From Bradyrhizobium sp. BR 10289 (GTDB taxonomy: Bacteria > Pseudomonadota > Alphaproteobacteria > Rhizobiales > Xanthobacteraceae), in the NCBI RefSeq assembly GCF_019455385.1, contig NZ_JACOFR010000003.1:62001-126000 (forward strand): DNA of 64,000 nucleotides. The letters are read 5' to 3'. Below, one piece after another: positions 30,061-38,767 of this stretch (within the stretch, counting starts at the first letter, position 1; every line of letters begins with the position of its first letter). Position numbers and translations under genes: made by a program. The notes under the pieces are model-generated. The model was not told the origin of the DNA and made no database searches. It worked only from the letters and a program-made list of their open reading frames with translations.

Positions 30061-30280
30061 CCTCTCCCCGCTCTTCCGCGGGGAGAGGTCGGATGGCATC
30101 TGGCGATGCGAAGCATCGTCCAGTGCAATCCGGGTGAGGGCAAGGCAGGACGTCAGCCGGGGCCGACAGTCGATCCGGCGCACAGGACCGTGGCGCGGGC
30201 GCTCTGAGCGCAACATGAAAAGCGAGTTTGCGGAAACAGCCCCTCACCCCACCCTCTCCCCGTAAGAACGGGGCGAGGGA
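30061..30280. repeat. Palindromic intergenic repeat, family A (long copy)
   Basis: CCTCTCCCCGC...GCGGGGAGAGG and ATCCGGGTGAGGG at the left, CCCTCACCCCACCCTCTCCC and GGGGCGAGGG at the right, with the inner GCGATGCGAAGCATCG palindrome also seen at 34804. It lies between convergent genes and fills the gap. Confidence 0.8.
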
Positions 30281-30350
30281 GTGAGACGGCGTGCGTCCCT
30301 TACCGGTCTGTTGCCTTGCACTTGATCGACGGCAGCTTGACCCGCAGCGA

Positions 30351-31481
30351 TCAAGCGTCGTCTTCGTCGCCTTCCTCGTCGCGATATTCGCCGCCGAGCG
30401 TGAGGCCTTCGATCGTCGTCGCGCCTTTCTGCTTGATGACACGGCGGAGCGGGACCGCGCTCTCGTTTCGCAATGCTTCCATCAGCTGTTCCGAATGGGT
30501 GACGATCCAGATGTCGGCGCGGCTCGAGGCCCTGGCGATGAGGCGGGCCAATGGCGCCAGCAGCGAGGGATGCAGGCTGGTCTCGGGCTCGTTCAGCGCG
30601 ATGAACGGGGGCAGCCGATAGCCCATGAACACGGCGAGCAGGCAGATGTATTTCAGCGTCCCATCGGAGAGTTCATGAGCCCTGAATGGCCGCGGCATGT
30701 CTTCCAGCTGCAGGTCGAATTCGCACAGGCCGCCCTGCTCCCATGCGCGGAGCTCGGCGCCGGGGAACGCATCCTGGATTGCATCCTGCAGGTCGGTCGC
30801 ATCTCCCCTGATGGTATAGAGCGTCGCCAGCGCCGCAGCCAGATCGCTGCCATCGGCACTGAGCGAGGGCGTCGTGATCGCCAGACACGGCTTTCGAATC
30901 GCTGACGCCGGATCGGTGCGGAAGTCGTGGTAGAACCGCCATCCGAGCATTGCGTTTCGGACCAGGTCGATCTCGGGACATGACTTGCCGTCGTAGAATC
31001 CCGCGAGCGCGGTCTCGGACGGCAGCACCGCATCCTTGTGGCTGCTCCATGTGCCGCTGTCGTCGCGGACGTTGACGAGCGAATTCTTCCGCTCCATCAG
31101 CACAACCGTTCGCTTGCCCTGCGTCGCCTGGATGCTTTCTTCCTTGATCATCGGTTCACCGGCAAACGCCGCCGCAACCGGGCTGGGAAATCCGATCTCG
31201 ATGGAATATTTGAGGCGGTCGAATCTGGCCGATAAGCGCAGTCGCCCATCCTCGCCGCGTTTGCGGATGCCTGACCAGCAGACCGAATCCAATCCGCCTT
31301 CGTCAGCGATCGTGCGCGTGATCCGCCCCGTCGCCGCGTCGCGCAAAAGCGACAAGGATTTGTAAAGATTGGACTTGCCGACACCATTCTCGCCGATGAA
31401 CACGGACAGGGGATGGATGGGGATGGAGAGCCGCCGGATGGAGCGATAATTCGAGATCCCAATGTCGGTCGGACGCATCAC
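30351..31481 (-). CDS. AAA-family ATPase, orphan (AAA_21/RecF-like)
   Basis: The 376-residue protein has an SMC/RecF/ABC-type ATPase fold: Walker A GENGVGKSNL near residue 31, and near the C terminus a signature-like AHELSDGTLKYICLL followed by Walker B FIALNEPETSLHP and the H-loop WIVTHSEQL. Asn replaces the usual Asp of Walker B, while the catalytic Glu is kept. No nuclease, toprim domain or partner gene is adjacent, so it does not look like a Gabija, Septu or OLD system. Its role is unknown. Confidence 0.8.
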   Translation of the reverse strand: MMRPTDIGISNYRSIRRLSIPIHPLSVFIGENGVGKSNLYKSLSLLRDAATGRITRTIADEGGLDSVCWSGIRKRGEDGRLRLSARFDRLKYSIEIGFPSPVAAAFAGEPMIKEESIQATQGKRTVVLMERKNSLVNVRDDSGTWSSHKDAVLPSETALAGFYDGKSCPEIDLVRNAMLGWRFYHDFRTDPASAIRKPCLAITTPSLSADGSDLAAALATLYTIRGDATDLQDAIQDAFPGAELRAWEQGGLCEFDLQLEDMPRPFRAHELSDGTLKYICLLAVFMGYRLPPFIALNEPETSLHPSLLAPLARLIARASSRADIWIVTHSEQLMEALRNESAVPLRRVIKQKGATTIEGLTLGGEYRDEEGDEDDA

Positions 31482-31597
31482 ATGCTCTCAATCGGCAGGC
31501 TGTGTGCGTTCGCCGTGCAGTGCGTACACACTCCTTCAATCCAGGCGTGTAGTCTGGATCGACGCTCACGCGAAAGCAAGCCGGACCGAGCCGACGT

Positions 31598-34500
31598 TCA
31601 GTGGCCGGCTCGTGCCGGCGCCGGCGGTCCATACGCCTCGCCGTCCTTCGCTGCCTTCGGCTCCCGATCGCCCGCCAGCACGCGCTGCACCGAGACGAAG
31701 AACACCGGCACCATCAAGAGCGCGAGGATCACGACCGCGATCATGCCGCCCATCACGACGCTGCCGAGCGCCTGCTGGCTGGCGCCGCCGGCGCCGTGGG
31801 CGATGGCCATGGGGAGCACGCCGCAGATGAAGGCAAGGCCGGTCATCAGGATCGGGCGGAAGCGCAGGCGGCAGGCTTCGATGGTGGCTTCCACCAGCGG
31901 CTTGCCCTCTTTGCGCAAATCCTTGGCGAATTCGATGATCAGGATCGCGTCCTTGGCGGCGAGGCCGATGATGGTGATGAGGCCGACGGTGAAATAGACG
32001 TCGTTGGGCAGGCCGCGCAGCATCGCCGCGATCACGGCGCCGACGATGCCGAGCGGCACGGTGAGCAGCACTGCCAGCGGAATGGTCCAGCTCTCGTAGA
32101 GTGCGGCGAGACACAGGAATACCACGAAGATCGAGAGCGCGAGCAGGAACGGCGCCTGCGAGCCCGACAGTTTTTCCTGCAGCGACTGGCCGGTCCATTC
32201 ATAGCCGAAGCCGCGCGGCAGTTTTCCTGCTAGCCGTTCCATTTCCGCGATGGCATCGCCCGAGGTGAAGCCGGGCTTGGCTTCGCCGGAGATGCGCACC
32301 GCCGGATAATAGTTGAAGCCGGCGATTTGTGTGGGGCCGCGAGCCCATTCGACCGTGGCGAAGGACGAGAACGGCACCAGCTGGCCGCGGCTGTTCTTGA
32401 CGTTGTAATTGAGAATGTCCTCGGTCCGCATGCGATCTCTCGCATCGGCCTGCACCACGACGCGCTGCATGCGGCCGCGGTTCGGGAAGTCGTTGATGTA
32501 GTTCGAGCCGAGATTGGTCGAGATCGTGTTGTTGATGTCCTCGAAGGTGACGCCGAAGGCGCCGGCCTTCTCGCGGTCGATCACGAGATTGACCACGCCC
32601 GCTTCGGGCAGGCCTTCGACATAGACCTTCTGCAGCACCGGGCTCGCATTGGCTTCCGCGATCAGCTGGTCGGCGGCACGCATCAGGGCGGGATAGCCCT
32701 TCTGGCCGCGGTCCTGGAGGCGGAACGAGAAGCCGGAAGAATTGCCGAGATTGTCGATCGGCGGCGGCTGCAGCGCGGAGATTTTTGCGTCGCGGATCGA
32801 GGCGCCGAGATCGCGGTTGATGTCGTTGACGATCGCGGCGGCGGAATCCTGCGGCCCGCGCTCGGACCAGTCCTTCAGCGTGATGAAGGCCTGCGCGGTG
32901 TTCATGCCCTGGCCGGAGAAGCTGAAGCCGGTGAGGAAGGTGACGTTGTCGACACCCGGCCGCTGCGCCAGATATTTTTCCACCTTCTCGATCACGGCCT
33001 CGGTGCGGCCGTAGGACGAATCCGAAGGCGTCTGCACGTCGGTGGTGACAAAGCCCTGGTCATCGACGGGTAAGAAGCCGCCGGGCAGGTTGATGAAGGC
33101 CCAGGACAGACCAGCCAGCAGCGCAACATAGACCAGCATCAGGCGGCCGGTGCGCTTCAGCGAGAAGCCGACGGTGCTTTCGTAGCGAAGCCGGCACGCT
33201 TCGAGCCAATGATTGAAGCGGCGGAACACGACATTGGTCGAGTGGCCGTGCCCCTTGGCAATCGGCTTGAGCAAGGTCGCGCACAACGCCGGCGTCAGCG
33301 ACAGTGCGAGGAAGGCGGAGAAGCCGATCGCGGCCACCATCGTCACCGAGAACTGCCGGTAGATGATGCCGACCGAGCCCGGGAAGAACGCCATCGGCAC
33401 GAACACCGCCATCAGCACCAGCGTGATGCCGATGATGGCGCCGGTGATCTGCGACATTGCCTTGCGCGTCGCCTCCTTCGGCGGCAGACCTTCCTCGGCC
33501 ATGATGCGTTCGACGTTCTCGACCACGACGATGGCGTCGTCGACCAGGATGCCGACCGCGAGCACCATGCCGAACATCGAGAGCATGTTGATGGAATAGC
33601 CGGCGAGCAGCAGAACGGTACACGCGCCCAGCAGCGCCACCGGCACCACGATGGTCGGGATGATGGTATAGCGGATGTTCTGCAGGAACAGGAACATTAC
33701 CACGAACACCAGCACCACGGCTTCGAGCAGCGTCGTCAGCACCTTCTTGATCGAGGCCTCGACCACGGGCGTGATGTTGTAAGGGATCTCGTAGGAGATG
33801 TTCGCGGGGAAGAAGCGCGACAGCTCCTTCATCTTCTCCTCGACCGCGCTCGCAGTCGCCAGCGCATTGCCGGTCGGCGACATCAGCACGGACAGACCGG
33901 CGGTCGGCTTGCCGTCGAGACGGGTATTGAACTGGTAGCTGAGGCCGCCGACCTCGATGCGCGCAACGTCGCGCAGGCGGACGGTGGAACCATCGGCATT
34001 GGCGCGCAGGATGATCGCGCCGAATTCATCCGGCGAAGAGAGCTGGCCTTTCACCAGCACCAGCGCCGACGTGCGCTGGCTCGAGGTCGACGGCTCGGCG
34101 CCGATGCTGCCGGACGCGACCTGCGCGTTCTGCGCGGCGATGGCCTTGTTGACGTCGTCGGCGGTCAGCCCGTAGCCGACGAGTTTTGCGGGATCCACCC
34201 AGACGCGCAGCGAGCGCTCGGTCGAATAGAGCGTGGCGCGGCCGACGCCGGGGATGCGGCGAATCTCGCCGAGCACGTTGCGGATCATGAAGTCGCCGAG
34301 GCCGACCTCGTCGAGGCTGCCGTCGGTCGAGTTCAGCGTGATGATCTGGAGCACCGCGCTCGAGGCTTCCTCGATCAAAATGCCCTGCTGGATCACCGCG
34401 CGCGGCAGGCGCGCTTCGACGCGCTTGATACGGTTCTGCACCTCGACGGAAGCCGCGCTGGTGTCGGTGCCCGGCTGGAAGTTGGCGATAATCTCGACCT

Positions 34501-34759
34501 GGCCGAGCGAGTCGCTGGTCGATTCGAAATTGAGGATGCCGGAGGCGCCGTTGAGCTCTTCCTCGATCAGCCGCGTGACGCTGTTGTAGAGGTTTTCCGG
34601 CGAGGCGCCGGGATAGCTGGTCGAGATCGAGATCGAGGGCGGCGCGATGATCGGATATTGCGCGATCGGCAGCAGCGGCACCGCGATCGCGCCGATCAGA
34701 CAGATGAACAGCGCGACCACCCAGGCGAAGATCGGCCTGTCGATGAAGAAGCTCGGCAT
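31598..34759 (-). CDS. RND multidrug efflux transporter, inner-membrane permease
   Basis: The 1053-residue protein is an HAE1-type RND pump (AcrB/MexB/BepE-like): PSFFIDRPIFAWVVALFI start, twelve membrane segments with two large periplasmic loops, the proton-relay pair in GILVDDAIVVVENVERI and the Lys in LAAKDAILIIEF, and GGFLPVDDQGFV. It exports drugs, dyes, bile-like compounds or plant flavonoids via an adaptor and an outer-membrane channel. The adaptor gene lies upstream; no outer-membrane factor gene is adjacent, so a shared TolC is likely. Confidence 0.95.
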   Translation of the reverse strand: MPSFFIDRPIFAWVVALFICLIGAIAVPLLPIAQYPIIAPPSISISTSYPGASPENLYNSVTRLIEEELNGASGILNFESTSDSLGQVEIIANFQPGTDTSAASVEVQNRIKRVEARLPRAVIQQGILIEEASSAVLQIITLNSTDGSLDEVGLGDFMIRNVLGEIRRIPGVGRATLYSTERSLRVWVDPAKLVGYGLTADDVNKAIAAQNAQVASGSIGAEPSTSSQRTSALVLVKGQLSSPDEFGAIILRANADGSTVRLRDVARIEVGGLSYQFNTRLDGKPTAGLSVLMSPTGNALATASAVEEKMKELSRFFPANISYEIPYNITPVVEASIKKVLTTLLEAVVLVFVVMFLFLQNIRYTIIPTIVVPVALLGACTVLLLAGYSINMLSMFGMVLAVGILVDDAIVVVENVERIMAEEGLPPKEATRKAMSQITGAIIGITLVLMAVFVPMAFFPGSVGIIYRQFSVTMVAAIGFSAFLALSLTPALCATLLKPIAKGHGHSTNVVFRRFNHWLEACRLRYESTVGFSLKRTGRLMLVYVALLAGLSWAFINLPGGFLPVDDQGFVTTDVQTPSDSSYGRTEAVIEKVEKYLAQRPGVDNVTFLTGFSFSGQGMNTAQAFITLKDWSERGPQDSAAAIVNDINRDLGASIRDAKISALQPPPIDNLGNSSGFSFRLQDRGQKGYPALMRAADQLIAEANASPVLQKVYVEGLPEAGVVNLVIDREKAGAFGVTFEDINNTISTNLGSNYINDFPNRGRMQRVVVQADARDRMRTEDILNYNVKNSRGQLVPFSSFATVEWARGPTQIAGFNYYPAVRISGEAKPGFTSGDAIAEMERLAGKLPRGFGYEWTGQSLQEKLSGSQAPFLLALSIFVVFLCLAALYESWTIPLAVLLTVPLGIVGAVIAAMLRGLPNDVYFTVGLITIIGLAAKDAILIIEFAKDLRKEGKPLVEATIEACRLRFRPILMTGLAFICGVLPMAIAHGAGGASQQALGSVVMGGMIAVVILALLMVPVFFVSVQRVLAGDREPKAAKDGEAYGPPAPARAGH

Positions 34760-34803
34760 GTGCCGTTTTACCCTCGTTGTTCCGTTCGGTCTCGATGAGG
34801 TCC

Positions 34804-34958
34804 ACCTCTCCCCAGCGGGGAGAGGTCGGATTGCAACTGGCGATGCGAAGCATCGTCCAGTGCAAGCCGGGTGAGGGGCCGCAGCGCCCAGTGAAACTGT
34901 AACCCCTCACCCGGATCGCATCTCCGATGCGATCCGACCTCTCCCTTCGGGAGAGGTG
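34804..34958. repeat. Palindromic intergenic repeat, family A, inside the RND operon
   Basis: CACCTCTCCCCAGCGGGGAG, GGTCGGATTGC and AAGCCGGGTGAGGGG face CCCCTCACCCGGATCGC and ATCCGACCTCTCCC. It occupies most of the 218-base gap between adaptor and permease genes. Confidence 0.8.
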
Positions 34959-34977
34959 TTCCGGGCGGCATGGCGCG

Positions 34978-36171
34978 TTACCGCGTGACCTTGAGGGCGT
35001 GCCTGTTGTCGGCGCTCGCCTCGGCCTCGGACCAGGATTGCGGCTTGACCTTGTCGCCGGCGGCGAACTTCTGAAAACCTTCGACCACGACCTTGTCGCC
35101 GGCTTTCAAGCCCTCGGTGACGAACCAGACGCCGTCCTGCACCGAGCCGGTGCGCACCGGCTGCACCGCGACGCGGTTATCGTCCTTGACGACGAACACC
35201 TCGCTGCCGCCGCCGCCATTGCGCTGGATCGCCTGCTGCGGGACTGCGATGGCATCGCTGTCGAGCCCCTGGTCGATGCGGACGCGGACATACATGCCGG
35301 GCAAGAGCTCGCGCTTGGGATTGCGGAACTCGCCGCGCAAGGTCACCTGGCCGGTATGGGCGTCGACCTTGGCGTCGGAGAACAGCAGCTTGCCGTCGAG
35401 CGAATAAAGCGTGTTGTCGTCGAGCACGAGGCGCACCTTGGCGGCATCGGCTGCGATGCGGTCGAGGTCGCCGCTCTCGAAGGCGCGGCGGAGCTGGTTG
35501 AGCTCGGTCACCGACTGGGTGAAGTCGGCATAGATCGGATCGAGCTGCTGAATGGTGGCGAGATTGGTCTCGTTCTGCACCGCGAGCGCACCTTCACTGA
35601 CGAGCGCGGCACCAACGACGCCGTCGATCGGCGCGCGCACGGTGGCATAATCGAGATTGAGCTTGGCGCGCGCGAGCTCGGCCTTGCGGCCCTCGACCTC
35701 GGCCTGGGCCTGGCGCTCGGCGGCGACGGCCTTCTCATTCTCGGCTTCGGGCGCCGCGCGCTGGCTGGTCAGCGTGGCGATGCGATGCGCCTGCTGCTTG
35801 GCCTGCATCAAGGCCGCCTCCGCCTTGGCGAGCGCGGCCTCGTTCGCCATCACCTCGACCTCGAACGGACGCGGATCGATCCGATAGAGCGGATCGCCGG
35901 CCTTCACCTCGCTGCCCTGTCGGAACAGGCGTTCGACCACGATGCCGGAGACGCGCGGCCGCACATCGGACATGCGCGTCGGCGAAATGCGGCCCGGCAG
36001 CTCCCGCACGACCGCGCGAGCTTGCGGCTTTACGACGACGATGCTGACGTCAGGATCGGCTGGCTGGGCAGCGGAGACGGCAGAGACGGATTCGTCGCAG
36101 GCGCCGAGCAGCGGCGTAAAGGCCGCGAGCATCATTGCAACGCATGCCGTTCGCGCGCGAAGTCCTGACAT
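34978..36171 (-). CDS. RND efflux periplasmic adaptor, lipoprotein
   Basis: The 397-residue protein is a membrane-fusion protein of the AcrA/MexA type. The N terminus has a lipoprotein signal with lipobox LLGAC, so it is probably anchored to the outer face of the inner membrane. It has a lipoyl-like half (VRPRVSGIVVERLFRQGSEV), a coiled-coil hairpin (about residues 105-170), the second lipoyl half (YATVRAPIDGVVGAALVSEG), and the beta-barrel domain. ATG 36171 is chosen; the frame is open further upstream without a signal. It lies upstream of the permease on the same strand. Confidence 0.93.
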   Translation of the reverse strand: MSGLRARTACVAMMLAAFTPLLGACDESVSAVSAAQPADPDVSIVVVKPQARAVVRELPGRISPTRMSDVRPRVSGIVVERLFRQGSEVKAGDPLYRIDPRPFEVEVMANEAALAKAEAALMQAKQQAHRIATLTSQRAAPEAENEKAVAAERQAQAEVEGRKAELARAKLNLDYATVRAPIDGVVGAALVSEGALAVQNETNLATIQQLDPIYADFTQSVTELNQLRRAFESGDLDRIAADAAKVRLVLDDNTLYSLDGKLLFSDAKVDAHTGQVTLRGEFRNPKRELLPGMYVRVRIDQGLDSDAIAVPQQAIQRNGGGGSEVFVVKDDNRVAVQPVRTGSVQDGVWFVTEGLKAGDKVVVEGFQKFAAGDKVKPQSWSEAEASADNRHALKVTR

Positions 36172-36402
36172 GAAGTTAAGTGCCCCGATGTTGTTGAAAC
36201 TGATCACATGACGCGCAGGGCCCGTTCTGGGCGATTCCGCGCGGCTGATGCCGTCAAAATAGAATGGACTTATTGCGACGCAACGCATGGCGCGGGCGGC
36301 TCAATGTCACACGGCTTATCGTGCTGAGTTTTTAGGGCTTTTCGGGACTCACCGGATTGTTATCCAGGTTCCATCGCGACGTGCTGCGACAGAAGATCGC
36401 AA

Positions 36403-37422
36403 TTACTCGGCGGCCTTCATCCGGTAGCGGCTGACGCCCCATTCGGTTCCGTCGGCGTAGCCGAACAGGCCTGAGGTCGCGAGCAGGAACCAGCGCCAGC
36501 GCCGCATCCACTGCGCGGTCTCCTCGCCATGGACGTTGCGCAAGGCCGCCTCGATGGTGTTGCGATGCGCGTCGAAATTGGCAAGCCAGTCGCTCGCGGT
36601 GCGCTGATAATGGGTGCCGCTCCAGCACCATTCCTTCTCGATCGCGAAGATGTCGTCGAACTGCCTGATGAGGTGATGGCTCGGCATCAGCCCTTCCGCG
36701 AAAATGTGCTGCGCGATCCAGTCCTCGCGATCGCTCCGGTCGCATAGATGCGAGCCGCAGCGATGGGTGACCACGTGCATGAAGAAACGCCCCTCCGGCG
36801 CGAGCCATGCGCGCACGCGCGTCAGCAGCTTGCGCCAGTTCAGCATCTGCTCGAACATCTCGATCGAGACGATGCGGTCGAACCGGCCATCGGGCGCGAA
36901 CATGTTCATGTCGGCCGCGATGACGCGCAGGTTCGAGAGCCCGCGCTGCCGGGCCATGTCCTCGACATAGGCGCGCTGGGCCTGCGAGTTCGACACTGCC
37001 GTGATCTTCGCATGCGGAAACTGCCGCGCCATCCACAGCGACAGCGAGCCCCAGCCGCAGCCGAGTTCGAGGATGGTCTGGCCGTCGGCGATGCCGGCGT
37101 GCTCGACCGACTGGCGCAGCGCCTCCTCCTCCGCCTCCTGGAGGGTGGTCGCAGCGGTCTTGTAGAAGCAGCAGGAGTATTTGAGGTTGGGGCCGAGCAC
37201 CTGCGCAAAGAACGTTGCCGGCGCCTCGCGATACGCGGCGTCCGCTTCGCCAGCGACCGGCCGCAGCATCATCCGTCCGGCGAAGGCGGCATCGTCGGCG
37301 GCGCCCAGCATGGAGAGGCGCGTCGCCGTTCGAGAACACAGGCGCTGGATCGCGGCGCGCATCACCACATCCGGTAACGGCACACGTTCGGCAGTCCCGA
37401 TGATCGCCGTGACGACGCTCAT
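36403..37422 (-). CDS. Cyclopropane-fatty-acid-synthase-like methyltransferase
   Basis: The 339-residue protein is a class I SAM-dependent methyltransferase of the cyclopropane-fatty-acyl-phospholipid synthase family. SAM motif I is LELGCGWGSLSLW and motif II is RIVSIEMFEQM. The family Cys of the active site is in LKYSCCFYK and a bicarbonate-binding His/Glu/Tyr set is expected downstream (HHLIRQFDD region). It is shorter than E. coli Cfa (382 residues) and lacks much of its N-terminal domain. Modification of unsaturated lipids or of other lipids is possible; the substrate is open. Confidence 0.85.
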   Translation of the reverse strand: MSVVTAIIGTAERVPLPDVVMRAAIQRLCSRTATRLSMLGAADDAAFAGRMMLRPVAGEADAAYREAPATFFAQVLGPNLKYSCCFYKTAATTLQEAEEEALRQSVEHAGIADGQTILELGCGWGSLSLWMARQFPHAKITAVSNSQAQRAYVEDMARQRGLSNLRVIAADMNMFAPDGRFDRIVSIEMFEQMLNWRKLLTRVRAWLAPEGRFFMHVVTHRCGSHLCDRSDREDWIAQHIFAEGLMPSHHLIRQFDDIFAIEKEWCWSGTHYQRTASDWLANFDAHRNTIEAALRNVHGEETAQWMRRWRWFLLATSGLFGYADGTEWGVSRYRMKAAE

Positions 37423-37575
37423 GCGTCCCCCGAATGTCGAGCTTTTGCAGACATCTGCGTATCAAAGCGCGGCTTCCAGTCCGGGTTCCCCAATCTCTCC
37501 ACGAAATCGGCGCATCCGGCGCTTTTTTTGGGCCGGCGCTGTGCCATAGTGCGCCCCGCAATCACGTCGTAACGG

Positions 37576-38607
37576 ATGATACCGGCCATGCCGTCTGGCG
37601 CCTCGCTCCGCTCCCCCATGGATATCGAGTACACGAAACTGTCCTCGCCCAGCGTTTTCCTGGTGCGGATGCTGGTCTTCCTGGTGCTGTGCGCCCTGGT
37701 CGGCGTGGTGCTCTACAAGCAGATCATCCAGGCCTTTTTCGCCAATCCCGGCCTCAATGCCCTGATCGGCGCCGTGCTGTTCATCGGCATCATCCTGGCC
37801 TTCCGGCAGGTGATCCGGCTCTATCCCGAAGTCTCCTGGGTCAACAATTTCCGCATCGCCGATCCCGGCCTGGCGCCGGCCCGGCACCCCAAGCTGCTGG
37901 CACCGATGGCGATGATCCTGGGCGGGGAGCGCACCGGGCGGATGTCGATCACCCAGACCACGATGCGGCACCTGCTCGATTCGATCGCGACGCGCCTCGA
38001 TGAAGCCCGCGATATCTCCCGCTACATGACCGGCCTCCTCGTCTTCCTCGGCCTGCTCGGCACCTTCTGGGGCCTGATCGAGACGGTCGGCTCGGTCGGC
38101 AAGGTGATCGACGGGCTCAAGGTCGGCGGCGATTCCGGGGCACTGTTCGACACGCTGAAGGAGGGCCTTGCCGCCCCGCTCGGCGGCATGGGCATCTCGT
38201 TCTCGAGCTCGCTGTTCGGCCTCGCCGGCTCGTTGATCCTCGGCTTCCTCGACCTGCAATCGAGCCAGGCGCAGAACCGCTTCTACACCGACCTCGAAGA
38301 CTGGCTCGCCACCACCGTGCGCGAATATGGCCATAGCGAGGTCGCGGTCGCAGCCGGTGGCGGCGGTGTGGCCAGCGGCGAGCTGCAGGCCGCCGTCGAG
38401 CGCTTGCGCTCCGTGCTGGAGGAAGGCAGCGCCAGCCGCGGCACCACCGCGGCGATGGCGAGCCTTGCCGAGGCCATCCAGGCGCTGGTCTCGCACATGC
38501 GCACCGAGCAGCAGATGATCCGCGAATGGGCCGACGGCCAGGGCGAGCAGAACCGCGAGATCCGCCGCCTGCTGGAGCGCATCGCGCGCCAGCCCGAGAA
38601 GGGTTGA
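37576..38607 (+). CDS. MotA/ExbB-like proton-channel protein, orphan stator A subunit
   Basis: The 343-residue membrane protein has four hydrophobic segments: about 26-48, 60-82, 151-180 and 205-230. The third and fourth carry the MotA/TolQ/ExbB block (GLLVFLGLLGTFWGLIETVG, then GGMGISFSSSLFGLAGSLIL). The C-terminal region is a cytoplasmic coiled coil rich in Glu/Arg. It should form a multimeric ion channel around the MotB-like partner encoded next. No flagellar genes are near. Starts at 37588 and 37618 are alternatives. Confidence 0.8.
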   Translation: MIPAMPSGASLRSPMDIEYTKLSSPSVFLVRMLVFLVLCALVGVVLYKQIIQAFFANPGLNALIGAVLFIGIILAFRQVIRLYPEVSWVNNFRIADPGLAPARHPKLLAPMAMILGGERTGRMSITQTTMRHLLDSIATRLDEARDISRYMTGLLVFLGLLGTFWGLIETVGSVGKVIDGLKVGGDSGALFDTLKEGLAAPLGGMGISFSSSLFGLAGSLILGFLDLQSSQAQNRFYTDLEDWLATTVREYGHSEVAVAAGGGGVASGELQAAVERLRSVLEEGSASRGTTAAMASLAEAIQALVSHMRTEQQMIREWADGQGEQNREIRRLLERIARQPEKG

Positions 38608-38621
38608 GGACAGAACGAAGG

Positions 38622-38749
38622 TCTCGTGCCCCGGACGCGATGCAGCGCGAAGCGGTGCGTCGCTGAGCCGGGGCCCAGCACCTTCCGAATGACAGATGGG
38701 TCCCGGCTCTGCGCAGCAGCGTTGCACGCTGCAGCGCGTCCGGGACACG
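38622..38749. repeat. Palindromic intergenic repeat, family B
   Basis: TCTCGTGCCCCGGACGCG and GAGCCGGGGCCCAG face ATGGGTCCCGGCTCTGCG and GCGTCCGGGACACGG. It fills the gap between the two stator-like genes. Confidence 0.85.
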
Positions 38750-38767
38750 GAGAGAACGGAGACGTGA

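Noticed and set aside
30351..31481. A Gabija, Septu or OLD defence system
   Set aside because: The ATPase stands alone with no helicase, HNH or toprim-containing partner.
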